Shown here: in pieces, positions 57,557 through 64,000 of the stretch | Layout of the letters: every line of letters begins with the position of its first letter | Numbering within the stretch: position 1 is the stretch's first letter | NCBI RefSeq assembly: GCF_004770905.1 | Contig: NZ_RQHT01000014.1 | Span: 2,116,650-2,180,649 of the forward strand | Direction of reading: 5' to 3' | Source: Leptospira bandrabouensis | GTDB lineage: Bacteria; Spirochaetota; Leptospiria; Leptospirales; Leptospiraceae | Length of the DNA stretch: 64,000 bases | Notes under the pieces: generated by a model | The model's input: the letters and a program-made list of their open reading frames with translations, nothing else | Told to the model about the DNA's origin: nothing | Database searches by the model: none | Translations under genes and position numbers: made by a program

Positions 57557-57907
57557 TTAATCAAAAAGTGTTTTTTCTTTTTGTAAAATTTCTTTAATCT
57601 GAATTTCAAGGATTGGAATTTTATTTTTAACAAGATCCCAAACGATATCATAATCAACGATGAAGTAGCCATGTATTAAATGATTTCTCGTTGCAGAAAA
57701 TTTTCGCCATTCAGGTTGGTTATGTTTTTTCTTAAAAGAATCAGAAAGTTTGTTAGAGGCTTCGCCAATAATCTCGATACTTCGGACAAATGCTCGTTTT
57801 AGGACATTATTATTAAGAAATGAATTTTCATCAGTTTTTGATAATTCATCTTTTAGAAAGAGAATTTCATTATATATATGCTTAATATAATCTAAGTCAG
57901 ACTTCAA
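57557..57907 (-). CDS. hepT: HEPN-domain toxin HepT, DUF86 (cassette 11)
   Basis: 116 residues. HEPN ribonuclease motif in TRNHLIHGYFIVD (R-N-x3-H-G-Y), and IEIIGEASNKLSD typical of DUF86. It overlaps the MNT gene by 11 bases, as in MntA/HepT modules. The tyrosine in HGY is the likely adenylylation target. Confidence 0.94.
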   Translation of the reverse strand: MKSDLDYIKHIYNEILFLKDELSKTDENSFLNNNVLKRAFVRSIEIIGEASNKLSDSFKKKHNQPEWRKFSATRNHLIHGYFIVDYDIVWDLVKNKIPILEIQIKEILQKEKTLFD

Positions 57908-58211
57908 TTAATACTGACTCACTTTCAACGGAATTTTTGAGAGAACCAGATATAGATTCAGTAGTAAGTAAATCAACTTTTACTTTAAAAATTTCTTCAA
58001 GTAGAAATGTTAGATTAATATAATTATCAAAATTTTTCATTCCAGACTTGAATTTGACCAGGAAATCAATATCACTATTTTGTTTTGCTTCATTTCTAGC
58101 GACAGATCCAAAAAGATGAATGGTCTCCACTCCTAGAATATCCAATTCCTTTTTGTAATTTTTTAAGGAGTTTTGAATAGAGTTAGAATCTAGAAGTTCT
58201 ACAATCGCCAT
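57897..58211 (-). CDS. mntA: Minimal nucleotidyltransferase antitoxin MntA (cassette 11)
   Basis: 104 residues. MNT motif FGSVARNEAKQNSDIDFLV and the third acidic residue in VKVDLLTTESI. Should AMPylate its HEPN partner. Clearly a different lineage from the MNT in cassette 5. Confidence 0.94.
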   Translation of the reverse strand: MAIVELLDSNSIQNSLKNYKKELDILGVETIHLFGSVARNEAKQNSDIDFLVKFKSGMKNFDNYINLTFLLEEIFKVKVDLLTTESISGSLKNSVESESVLIEV

Positions 58212-58339
58212 ATCTCAAAATTGGTCGTTTTTGTGTAAAAGTCAAGCGATTGAATGAGGTAATTTTGCCTCTGTTTTCGATGTTTTTAGCATACAAAAAA
58301 GTGTTTCCTATGTTTTGAGGATTAAATTTGAGCGATTAC

Positions 58340-58504
58340 GCATAACGAATTAGACTAACCGACGTAGGCTGGCCCTGAGTCCCGTGAACGGGACGTTAGA
58401 GACTGGTCACGACACTTGCGGATGCAAGGGGAGTGCCAGAAGCCTATGTGTCGCAGACCGAACGAGGGCTTGTCCCGAAGTGAAGCGGTTAGTTGCTGTT
58501 ATGC
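58340..58504 (-). other. attC12 (cassette 12)
   Basis: 165 bp, class A. R'' GCATAAC, R' GTTATGC. It has GAATTAG where every other copy has GAACTAG, and altered central bases (CACTTGCGGATGCAAGGGGA), so it is one of the more divergent copies. Confidence 0.9.
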
Positions 58505-58514
58505 GAAGTTTTAA

Positions 58515-59480
58515 CTATAAGAAGTAATCTTTATAAGAATTGTCAAATATACTCTTGCTTTTTTCTGTTTTTTTCCTGTTTATATCAGGGAAATTTCCTT
58601 CAAAGCAATATTCTGTTAGAATCAAATTGGATTCATCAATGGAGACTTTCGTTAATGTAGATTCCAAAATTTCCGTTGAAAGGAAATCTCGGCTTTCTTT
58701 ATATGCGCATTTAAACTTTTGATACTTAATGTCTAAACCAGAAGGAGATTCGCTAACAATTAGAGAGTAATCTACAAATGGAAGATCTTCTTCATAAAAC
58801 TTATATGCATCATAAGATACACATTCGTTTTCTATAATTAGATGTTTTAGGTTAATGGAATAGATATTACTATTTAAATTTAAGTATAGTATATTTACTT
58901 TTCTTTCATATTCCCTCGCTTCCGTTATTTCGGTAATTGCTAAGAAATTTTTTATTTCTGGTATAAATCTCAGCTTCTCGGGAATATTTTTTGAGTAAAT
59001 TTGATCTAAATCGAAAGTTACAATTTGGTCTTTATTAATATTTAATCTCTCTGAAATAGTAATGTTTGAATTGTGATTTGTTGATTTTTTGAGTGTAATT
59101 TTCGTAATATTATTAAAAGTGGGCAATTTTGTAATAGAATAGTAATTTTTTGCGCACGTAGTTTTGTAGTGTGTTTCTGGAATAATTTTTGTTTGAGGAA
59201 TGGCTTTTAAGCTGATAACTTGAGAACTTAATAAATATCCGTTATAGTTTTCATTTGTTACTTCAATCCACTCTTCACTATTCTCAATTTGAATTTCTGA
59301 ATTTTGAATTTTTCTGAATTTAGTACCTTCTGAAATATTCGTTATAGTTTTTTCAGAATTTCCTGGAGCAGCTTTTAAAGATACGCCATTTTTGGATTTA
59401 ACAATTACTGTATTGTTGGAACGTTTTGAATAACAAGTTAATGTTGTAAGCAAAGCTAGAGTTATTGTCAGATTTTTCAT
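58515..59480 (-). CDS. SH3-domain lipoprotein (cassette 12)
   Basis: 321 residues. Signal with a lipobox-like cysteine (ALLTTLTC, Cys16), a bacterial SH3 domain near residues 23-92 (GVSLKAAPGNSEKTITNIS, GTKFRKI, WIEVTNENYNGYLLSSQVI), then a longer domain with no family I recognise. AGGAT lies before the ATG at 59480; a TTG two codons upstream is an alternative. Reading frame intact, single-gene cassette. The same SH3 type is found in cassette 0. Confidence 0.75.
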   Translation of the reverse strand: MKNLTITLALLTTLTCYSKRSNNTVIVKSKNGVSLKAAPGNSEKTITNISEGTKFRKIQNSEIQIENSEEWIEVTNENYNGYLLSSQVISLKAIPQTKIIPETHYKTTCAKNYYSITKLPTFNNITKITLKKSTNHNSNITISERLNINKDQIVTFDLDQIYSKNIPEKLRFIPEIKNFLAITEITEAREYERKVNILYLNLNSNIYSINLKHLIIENECVSYDAYKFYEEDLPFVDYSLIVSESPSGLDIKYQKFKCAYKESRDFLSTEILESTLTKVSIDESNLILTEYCFEGNFPDINRKKTEKSKSIFDNSYKDYFL

Positions 59481-59504
59481 ATTCAATCCTATTTTTAAAA
59501 TTGC

Positions 59505-59668
59505 GCATAACGAACTAGACTAACCGACGTAGGCTGGCCCTGAGTCCCGGACGGGACGTTAGGGACTGGAACGACGCTTGCGTAAGCAAGAGGAGTGCCA
59601 GAAGCCTATGTGTCGTAGGCCGAACGAGGGCGCCAGTCCCGAAGTGAAGCGGTTAGTCTCTGTTATAC
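59505..59668 (-). other. attC13 (cassette 13)
   Basis: 164 bp, class A. R'' GTATAAC, R' GTTATGC. One copy with CTCTGTTATAC in place of CGCTGTTATAC. Confidence 0.92.
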
Positions 59669-59683
59669 GAAGTTTGCGCTTTA

Positions 59684-60109
59684 TTAACCTTTAATCATGC
59701 TTTCATTTATGATTTTTAAAGATTTTCCTTTCTTTGATTTATAAAACCTGAAATCACTATCTAAAGTGAAAATATTGGGAATTTCATATACCTCTGAAAT
59801 TGTCAAAAGCGAAGCGTCCGCAAAATCCATTGGTCGATCGGAATATTTTTCCATATAAAATAGAATTGAACTAAATTGTTCATTATCCTGATTTAAAATT
59901 GATATCGCATTGTTATCAATCCATTCGATAAATGCCTTTTGTATTCTTTTGTTATCAGATAATAAGTAAGATACTTCGGTTACTACCGCAAGCGTAGTGA
60001 ATAATTTGCCTTTAAAATTTTTAAGAAATGATCTGCATTGTAGGCAATAATTATCAGATTCGTCAAAAAAGGCAACTATAGGTCCAGTATCAATAATGGC
60101 TTTAATCAT
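59684..60109 (-). CDS. vapC: PIN-domain toxin, VapC-like (cassette 13)
   Basis: 141 residues. PIN motifs IIDTGPIVAFFDESD (Asp7), VVTEVSYLLSDN (Glu), and MDFADASLLTI (two acidic residues), ending with IFTLDSDFRFYK. Unlike the VapCs of cassettes 8 and 14, this belongs to the DxGPIxA subgroup. It overlaps its antitoxin gene by four bases. Confidence 0.92.
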   Translation of the reverse strand: MIKAIIDTGPIVAFFDESDNYCLQCRSFLKNFKGKLFTTLAVVTEVSYLLSDNKRIQKAFIEWIDNNAISILNQDNEQFSSILFYMEKYSDRPMDFADASLLTISEVYEIPNIFTLDSDFRFYKSKKGKSLKIINESMIKG

Positions 60110-60351
60110 TTTTGTTTCTTGATTAAAACATCTTTAATATATTTTTGATGGTTAGTTGATTTGTCAGAAATCCCACTTTTATATAAACCGAAATACTTTT
60201 CACCTAATTCATAGGCAGAAGGTTGTTTTGCAAAATGATCAATATAGTAAACTAAAGATTCTTTAATTACTTCTGATTTACTTTTGTTTTCAATTTTTGC
60301 AACTTCTGAAAGTTTTTTTTCTAGTTCTTCTGGTAATCTTAGGCTTATCAT
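60106..60351 (-). CDS. vapB: Ribbon-helix-helix antitoxin (cassette 13)
   Basis: 81 residues. RHH fold MISLRLPEELEKKLSEVAKI, then KSKSEVIKESLVYYIDHF, with a basic tail. ACAGGG lies before the ATG at 60351. It precedes the PIN toxin in the usual antitoxin-toxin order. Confidence 0.92.
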   Translation of the reverse strand: MISLRLPEELEKKLSEVAKIENKSKSEVIKESLVYYIDHFAKQPSAYELGEKYFGLYKSGISDKSTNHQKYIKDVLIKKQK

Positions 60352-60448
60352 ATTGACCCTGTAATACATTTGTATTACATTTTCTTTGAACTGTCAAGAG
60401 AAACTTTTCCTTATTTTTAGTTTAACAAAGTAAATTTGCGCAAATTTC

Positions 60449-60614
60449 GTATAACGAACTAGACTAACCGACGTAGGCTGGCCCTGAGTCCCGGTAACGG
60501 GACGTTAGGGACTGGAACGACGCTTGCGCAAGCAAGAGGAGTGCCAGAAGCCTATGTGTCGCAGACCAAGCGAGGGCGCAAGTCCCGAAGCGCAGCGGTT
60601 AGTCGCTGTTATTT
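60449..60614 (-). other. attC14 (cassette 14)
   Basis: 166 bp, the longest copy. R'' AAATAAC, R' GTTATAC. The odd AAATAAC core recurs at the start of the same cassette (61333-61339), with 16 of 17 bases matching around it. Confidence 0.92.
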
Positions 60615-60626
60615 GCAGTGGCGATA

Positions 60627-61025
60627 TTATTGAGACCAATCTTCGAAGATTAAGTTTTTAACTCTTTTAAATTCTTTTGTATTGTTAGTTATGAATATTA
60701 AATTTCTAGAAATAGCTTGGGCTGCTAATAAAGCATCTATCGAACTGATTAAGTTTCCTGATTTTCTTAAATCAGCTTTAATAATTCCAAAAGCTTGAGT
60801 GTCTCTTTCTTCAAAAGGTAAAACATCGAAAATAGTAAGGAATTCGATTAATGAAATTCTATTCTTTTCTTTTTGCTCACTGTTCTGAATTCCAAATTCA
60901 AGTTCAGCGAGGGTTAAAGTTGAAATGAAAATACCTTTGTTATAATTTTTATTAATTTTATCTATTAGAATTTGATTTTTCTTTTTAATAAGAAAAATAC
61001 AAATATTAGTATCAAGTAGAAACAT
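60627..61025 (-). CDS. vapC: PIN-domain toxin VapC (cassette 14)
   Basis: 132 residues. Asp5 in FLLDTNICIFLI, LAELEFGIQNSE, SSIDALLAAQAI and LIFITNNTKEFKRVKNL, the standard VapC pattern. It abuts the antitoxin gene (one-base overlap at 61025). It should cut RNA. Confidence 0.95.
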   Translation of the reverse strand: MFLLDTNICIFLIKKKNQILIDKINKNYNKGIFISTLTLAELEFGIQNSEQKEKNRISLIEFLTIFDVLPFEERDTQAFGIIKADLRKSGNLISSIDALLAAQAISRNLIFITNNTKEFKRVKNLIFEDWSQ

Positions 61026-61255
61026 TAGATAGAATCTCTTTCAGAATCAGGTAATTCATTTCTCCCATCTTTCATAAAATCATCCGAGAATCCATTTAAA
61101 CCATCTAGAAAGGCGTTCCAAGCTTTATTTTTTGGAACAAGAATTACGGCTTCTCCAACTTTTTGAATAAAGACCTCATCGCCTTTAAATTGAAATTCCT
61201 TTGGAATTCTTACTGCTTGGCTTCTTCCGTTTATAAAGATTTTTGCTGTTTGCAT
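61025..61255 (-). CDS. vapB: AbrB/SpoVT-type antitoxin VapB (cassette 14)
   Basis: 76 residues. AbrB-like MQTAKIFINGRSQAVRIPKE then GDEVFIQKVGEAVILVPK is the hallmark of VapB antitoxins, followed by an acidic toxin-binding tail. The ATG at 61255 starts the domain. Two tandem repeats of a palindrome-like operator lie immediately upstream. Confidence 0.95.
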   Translation of the reverse strand: MQTAKIFINGRSQAVRIPKEFQFKGDEVFIQKVGEAVILVPKNKAWNAFLDGLNGFSDDFMKDGRNELPDSERDSI

Positions 61256-61259
61256 GTAA

Positions 61260-61282
61260 GTAGTATATATCGTAGTATATAT
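61260..61282. promoter_or_regulatory. Tandem operator for the VapB antitoxin
   Basis: Two identical 11-base units GTAGTATATAT (61260-61270 and 61272-61282) separated by one C; each is nearly palindromic. They sit just upstream of the vapB start, overlapping a TATATA -10-like tract. Autorepression by VapB/VapC complexes is the expected use. Confidence 0.7.
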
Positions 61283-61332
61283 CTTTGTCAATGTTGATTT
61301 TTCTTAATTTTAGGCTTATTTTTCGCCATTGC

Positions 61333-61496
61333 AAATAACGAACTAGGCTAATCGACGTTCCTCGTAGCTGAGCCTACGGAGTAGGCGTTAGCGTCGGCGC
61401 GCCTTCTTGCAGAGCGAGAAGCGTGACGGAGAGGAATGTGGCGCAGCCCAAACGAGGCCGCAAGTGCCGAAGTGCAGCGATTCGCCGTTGTTATAC
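61333..61496 (-). other. attC15 (cassette 15), class B
   Basis: 164 bp. R'' GTATAAC, R' GTTATTT. Class B centre like attC5. Its inner L boxes, CGAATCG and CGATTAG, remain partly complementary. Confidence 0.92.
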
Positions 61497-61517
61497 GCAG
61501 TAAGTGTTTTATGCGAA

Positions 61518-62513
61518 CTATTGGTAGTAAACATCTACTGTTTCTTTTCGAATATATTTATTAACCGGAATTTCCCTGTCAAAACTTTTTGGGTTAACCA
61601 TGTATGCTAGGTCACTTCCAAACTCTTCCTTGTATTTGCTATATATTTGTATAAAATTTTTGCTAAAAATATCGATAAATTCTAGTAATACTGTCAGTTC
61701 AAGAACTGTTTTTTCAATTAGATTAAATTGATCTATAAAGAGTGAACACAGTAGGCTTGTTAGTTCTTGTTCGTCAATTTCCTTAGCTCTTGTTTTTGAC
61801 TTATATGAAGATTTGTAAGATTCTATTGTGTTGTTGTAAGTCTTTCCGATGATTCTGTTTAAGTTTCCATCACCTAGAATATCTATTGTAATTGAAAATA
61901 ATTTAAATAGCTTCTTATCGATGGCTATTTTTTCTCTTATTTGAAATACAAAGAGACTGTCAGCTAAGTCGAAAGAGGGCTTATCTAAATCTATGGGATA
62001 TAGTGCGGAAAGATATTCCAGTTCGGTTTTGAAGAAATCATTTGTAAGGTAGTTTTTGGCAATTATGGATATTTTCTCTTCCATAAGTTCTCTAACTTCT
62101 GGAATGTTATTCGCATCGGGATTTGAGAGTAGGGATTGTCTCCAGTAATTGATTAGGTCTTTAAAATGTGTTTCATTATTAAATCGTTTTAGTATTTCTT
62201 CGAATCGGACAAATTCACTTGCTAATGAATTTATTCGTTTTATACTTTTTAAGATTATAGTGTTATAGGAATTTATTGTTTTATTTATTTCTTCGATTTT
62301 TCTGATGCGAATATTTTCTAAATCTTTCTTTTTGTCTCTGTTAGACTCTAGTAGAAATATTATTATCGAAAAACCAAGAGGTAGTGTTGCATTAAGTAGG
62401 CTAAAGTAAGTTGTCTTTTCTTCGCCATCTAGGCAAGGAGTTGAGATGAAAAATATTGCAATTATAGCGTAAGTTATAGAAATAAGAAATATTGTTGAAA
62501 TATATTTATTCAT
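61518..62513 (-). CDS. Membrane protein with long coiled-coil domain (cassette 15)
   Basis: 331 residues. Two membrane helices at the N-terminus (residues 5-25 and 38-56), then a charged helical region (KKKDLENIRIRKIEEINKTI, SIKRINSLASEFVRF) with many coiled-coil heptads and a C-terminal helical part. No family recognised; the layout (two helices, then a helical cytoplasmic domain) resembles the putAbiC-like protein of cassette 10. A single-gene cassette, so it is probably expressed alone. Confidence 0.6.
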   Translation of the reverse strand: MNKYISTIFLISITYAIIAIFFISTPCLDGEEKTTYFSLLNATLPLGFSIIIFLLESNRDKKKDLENIRIRKIEEINKTINSYNTIILKSIKRINSLASEFVRFEEILKRFNNETHFKDLINYWRQSLLSNPDANNIPEVRELMEEKISIIAKNYLTNDFFKTELEYLSALYPIDLDKPSFDLADSLFVFQIREKIAIDKKLFKLFSITIDILGDGNLNRIIGKTYNNTIESYKSSYKSKTRAKEIDEQELTSLLCSLFIDQFNLIEKTVLELTVLLEFIDIFSKNFIQIYSKYKEEFGSDLAYMVNPKSFDREIPVNKYIRKETVDVYYQ

Positions 62514-62538
62514 TCTTGTTTTAGGTTACACTTATTGC

Positions 62539-62703
62539 GTATAACGAACTAGACTAACCGACGTAGGCTGACCCTGAGTCCCGGAACGGGACGTTAGGGA
62601 CTGGCACGGAGTTTACAGATGCAAACGAGTGACAGAAAGCCTATGTGTCGCAGACCAAGCGAGGCCGCAAGTGCCGAAGCGCAGCGGTTAGTTGCTGTTA
62701 TGC
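62539..62703 (-). other. attC16 (cassette 16)
   Basis: 165 bp, class A subtype shared with attC6. R'' GCATAAC, R' GTTATAC. It is the last complete site in the window; cassette 16 continues to the right for at least 1.3 kb. Confidence 0.92.
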
Positions 62704-62712
62704 GACGTTATT

Positions 62713-63315
62713 TTATATAGAATTAAATAGTATTTCACCAAATTTGTCTAGATTATTGATCCAGTTGAGAAGTTCTGTGTAAGATATCGGTGTCAAATTG
62801 AAATTTAATTCATCTAATGTTCCTTGTCTATCTGCTCTGTGAACAATATTATGGCGTCTTTCAATCATTTTTTCAAGTATTGGAAAAATCTCCTTAAATT
62901 GCCTATTATTAATATCTAAATCCTGAAACATAATGCAGATATCTTGAATTTTATTATAGTTATTGTAATTTAGATACTCGTCTACTGACTTATCGAATAA
63001 TTCTTTTACTTTTGGATCTTTAAAGCTTTCTAAATTTTCGAAAGTGAATCCTTTCGGTTGGTTTCGATCAGTGTATCCGTATAGTGGTATTTTTTTCCAT
63101 AATAACGGTCCTTTATTGCCGATTAAAAATTTAAACGTACCTCTTAGTAAATCTTCTAAAGTAGCATGAAGAAAAACGACCGCTGCTCTTAAAATATCAT
63201 CATCGTACAAACTAGGACTTTGATTATTCAAAGTTTGCGTATTTAGAAATACTTGAGCTAAATCTCTCGCTCTTTGTAAATTGTCATAAAAATTACTTTG
63301 GATATTAGCTTTCAT
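62713..63315 (-). CDS. HEPN-like nuclease domain protein (cassette 16)
   Basis: 200 residues, helical. The HEPN ribonuclease motif RxxxxH is visible near residue 160 (ERRHNIVHRADR), in the MAE_28990-type context with FLHATLEDLLRG early in the protein. It follows an unrecognised 192-residue gene by seven bases, so the two may act together as a toxin or defence unit. HEPN assignment is inferred from the motif and helical content. Confidence 0.7.
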   Translation of the reverse strand: MKANIQSNFYDNLQRARDLAQVFLNTQTLNNQSPSLYDDDILRAAVVFLHATLEDLLRGTFKFLIGNKGPLLWKKIPLYGYTDRNQPKGFTFENLESFKDPKVKELFDKSVDEYLNYNNYNKIQDICIMFQDLDINNRQFKEIFPILEKMIERRHNIVHRADRQGTLDELNFNLTPISYTELLNWINNLDKFGEILFNSI

Positions 63316-63322
63316 AGAATAC

Positions 63323-63901
63323 TCAATTAAAAATATATTCAGAGAAAGATTTTCCGTAAGAAGTTAGAATAATTTTGCTAAAACGTCGAACGCCTGTTTG
63401 TGAATTATTTTCAATAATTGGATCTTGCTTGTTAATAGGCCAAGTGATTAAGTTTTTGGAAGTTAAATGATCGATATATAATTTTTCATTTTCCTTATGA
63501 GAAAGTATTTCGATTGGAAAGGTTGTCCGTGTAATTCTTCGATTGATAAATCGATTATTTTTTTTATCTAAATCAAGTTCATCGATTATATCGATTTCAC
63601 TATTTTTTAGATGATTTAATATGAAAAGTTCATCTTCTTCTAATTCGTTAAAAATTATTATGTATGATCGGAAAAATTCTGTATTTTTGCTAAGAATCTT
63701 TATAAGTATGTTAAAATAATAGTCTTGCCTGGTTTTTGAGCTATTGAATGGCAAAAATTGAAAATACAGCTTTAGTAAGTCTTTTGATATCTCATCTATA
63801 TTGAAACTTGGAAGAAGATTAATTCTCTCTTCTTGATTTTTTAGATAAAATGAAAAATCTTCATTTTCCAAAATAGTAAGTAATTTTGATAGGTTATTCA
63901 T
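63323..63901 (-). CDS. Hypothetical protein, partner of the HEPN-like gene (cassette 16)
   Basis: 192 residues with no recognised family. Mostly helical, with many aromatic and acidic residues (LLKLYFQFLPFNSSKTRQD, ELEEDELFILNHL), and a C-terminal part GVRRFSKIILTSYGKSFSE. The last residues end with FSEYIFN. It lies seven bases upstream of the HEPN-like gene, and 44 bases downstream of a partial gene, so this cassette may have three genes. Confidence 0.65.
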   Translation of the reverse strand: MNNLSKLLTILENEDFSFYLKNQEERINLLPSFNIDEISKDLLKLYFQFLPFNSSKTRQDYYFNILIKILSKNTEFFRSYIIIFNELEEDELFILNHLKNSEIDIIDELDLDKKNNRFINRRITRTTFPIEILSHKENEKLYIDHLTSKNLITWPINKQDPIIENNSQTGVRRFSKIILTSYGKSFSEYIFN

Positions 63902-63944
63902 TTTTCTCCTAATTTTCGATTTAATTTAAGGTAGGTTCAAGAAT

Positions 63945-64000
63945 TTAGCGCACAAGATTCCTGATTTCCTCTTCTGGTGTATTCCAGTTTAAAGTTTTTC
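63945..64000 (-). CDS. C-terminal end of an unknown gene (partial, cassette 16)
   Basis: The last 17 codons read KTLNWNTPEEEIRNLVR and end in TAA on the minus strand. The frame continues past the window edge. It is probably the first gene of cassette 16, but family and length cannot be judged. Confidence 0.5.
   Translation of the reverse strand, partial: KTLNWNTPEEEIRNLVR

Larger units (their letters stand above)
46266..64000 (-). mobile_element. Integron-type gene-cassette array (sedentary chromosomal integron), continuing past the window
   Basis: Seventeen copies of a GC-rich repeat punctuate AT-rich gene units. Each complete copy (16 of them, 160-166 bp) has, on the minus strand, an outer R'' core ending in AAC, an inner L'' box such as GACTAACC, a variable folded centre, an L' box such as GGTTAGTC and an R' core beginning GTT, the layout of attC sites. 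All genes are on the minus strand, each followed by its attC. The start of each cassette matches the R'' of its own attC, as expected if cassettes circularise and insert at G/TT. No integrase is in the window; reading direction places it to the right. Confidence 0.9.

Noticed and set aside
47462..62703. CRISPR array or tandem repeats as an explanation of the regular repeats
   Set aside because: The units between repeats are whole genes of 0.7-1.2 kb, not spacers, and repeats are 160 bp with asymmetric paired core boxes. Spacing and structure fit attC sites.
47462..62703. Insertion sequences or MITEs as the repeated element
   Set aside because: No target-site duplications or transposase are seen, every copy lies just after a gene in the same orientation, and the outer bases of a copy match the neighbouring cassette rather than its own other end.

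Overview
The window looks like a spirochaete chromosome, most likely a non-pathogenic (saprophytic) Leptospira. This rests on the low-GC Leptospira-style gene complement: spirochaetal lipoprotein signals, leucine-rich-repeat proteins, PilZ/STAS/chemoreceptor signalling proteins, a mixture of housekeeping genes in small operons, and many genes with no match outside the genus that I can name. The species is inference; no rRNA or tRNA gene is present.

Region 1 (1-38,933) is core chromosome. It holds the end of a transporter, an ACT protein, a putative outer-membrane beta-barrel, a PilZ protein, thiC behind a TPP riboswitch, an LCAD-type acyl-CoA dehydrogenase, thioredoxin followed by a metallo-beta-lactamase/cNMP fusion, panD translationally coupled to a Panacea-domain gene, lipB, a membrane protein/STAS-zinc-ribbon/murJ run, ileS, a chemoreceptor with a SCO1-like gene, speD, a GH13 glucosidase, a STAS protein, two glycosyltransferases, a short-chain dehydrogenase without its catalytic tyrosine, a soluble chemoreceptor with its Cache domain at the C-terminus, an ABC exporter, an RsuA-type pseudouridine synthase and a thioesterase.

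Region 2 (39,004-45,476) is looser accessory chromosome: an AraC regulator, MepB, an SMR exporter, an ArsR-SRPBCC-SRPBCC operon with an inverted repeat at its start, a glutathione transferase, a DUF4256 protein and a YdeI-type protein. It is separated from region 3 by about 800 AT-rich bases holding a broken gene.

Region 3 (about 46,266 to beyond 64,000) is the remarkable part: an integron-type gene-cassette array. Sixteen complete GC-rich attC sites of 160-166 bp and one truncated site separate AT-rich cassettes of roughly 0.7-1.2 kb, all read on the minus strand. Ten of the 16 complete cassettes carry a recognisable two-gene toxin-antitoxin module (HigBA, RelE/XRE, MNT/HEPN, VapBC, GNAT plus a 52-residue partner). 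One more carries a PIN gene, and others carry a putAbiC-like protein, a DUF2971 protein, lipoproteins and a HEPN-like protein. No integrase gene is in the window; the reading direction places it, if it exists, beyond the right edge.

The most unusual signal is at the cassette ends. In canonical cassettes only the 6-7 bp core at the start of a cassette is expected to be complementary to the R'' core of its own attC. Here the complementarity runs on for up to 14-19 bp in most cassettes. The extension differs from cassette to cassette but matches within each one. In all 16 complete cassettes it is interrupted at exactly the same place, position 11, by an A opposite a C. These two sequences become adjacent only in the excised circle, so this looks like an extended recombination stem specific to the circular cassette.
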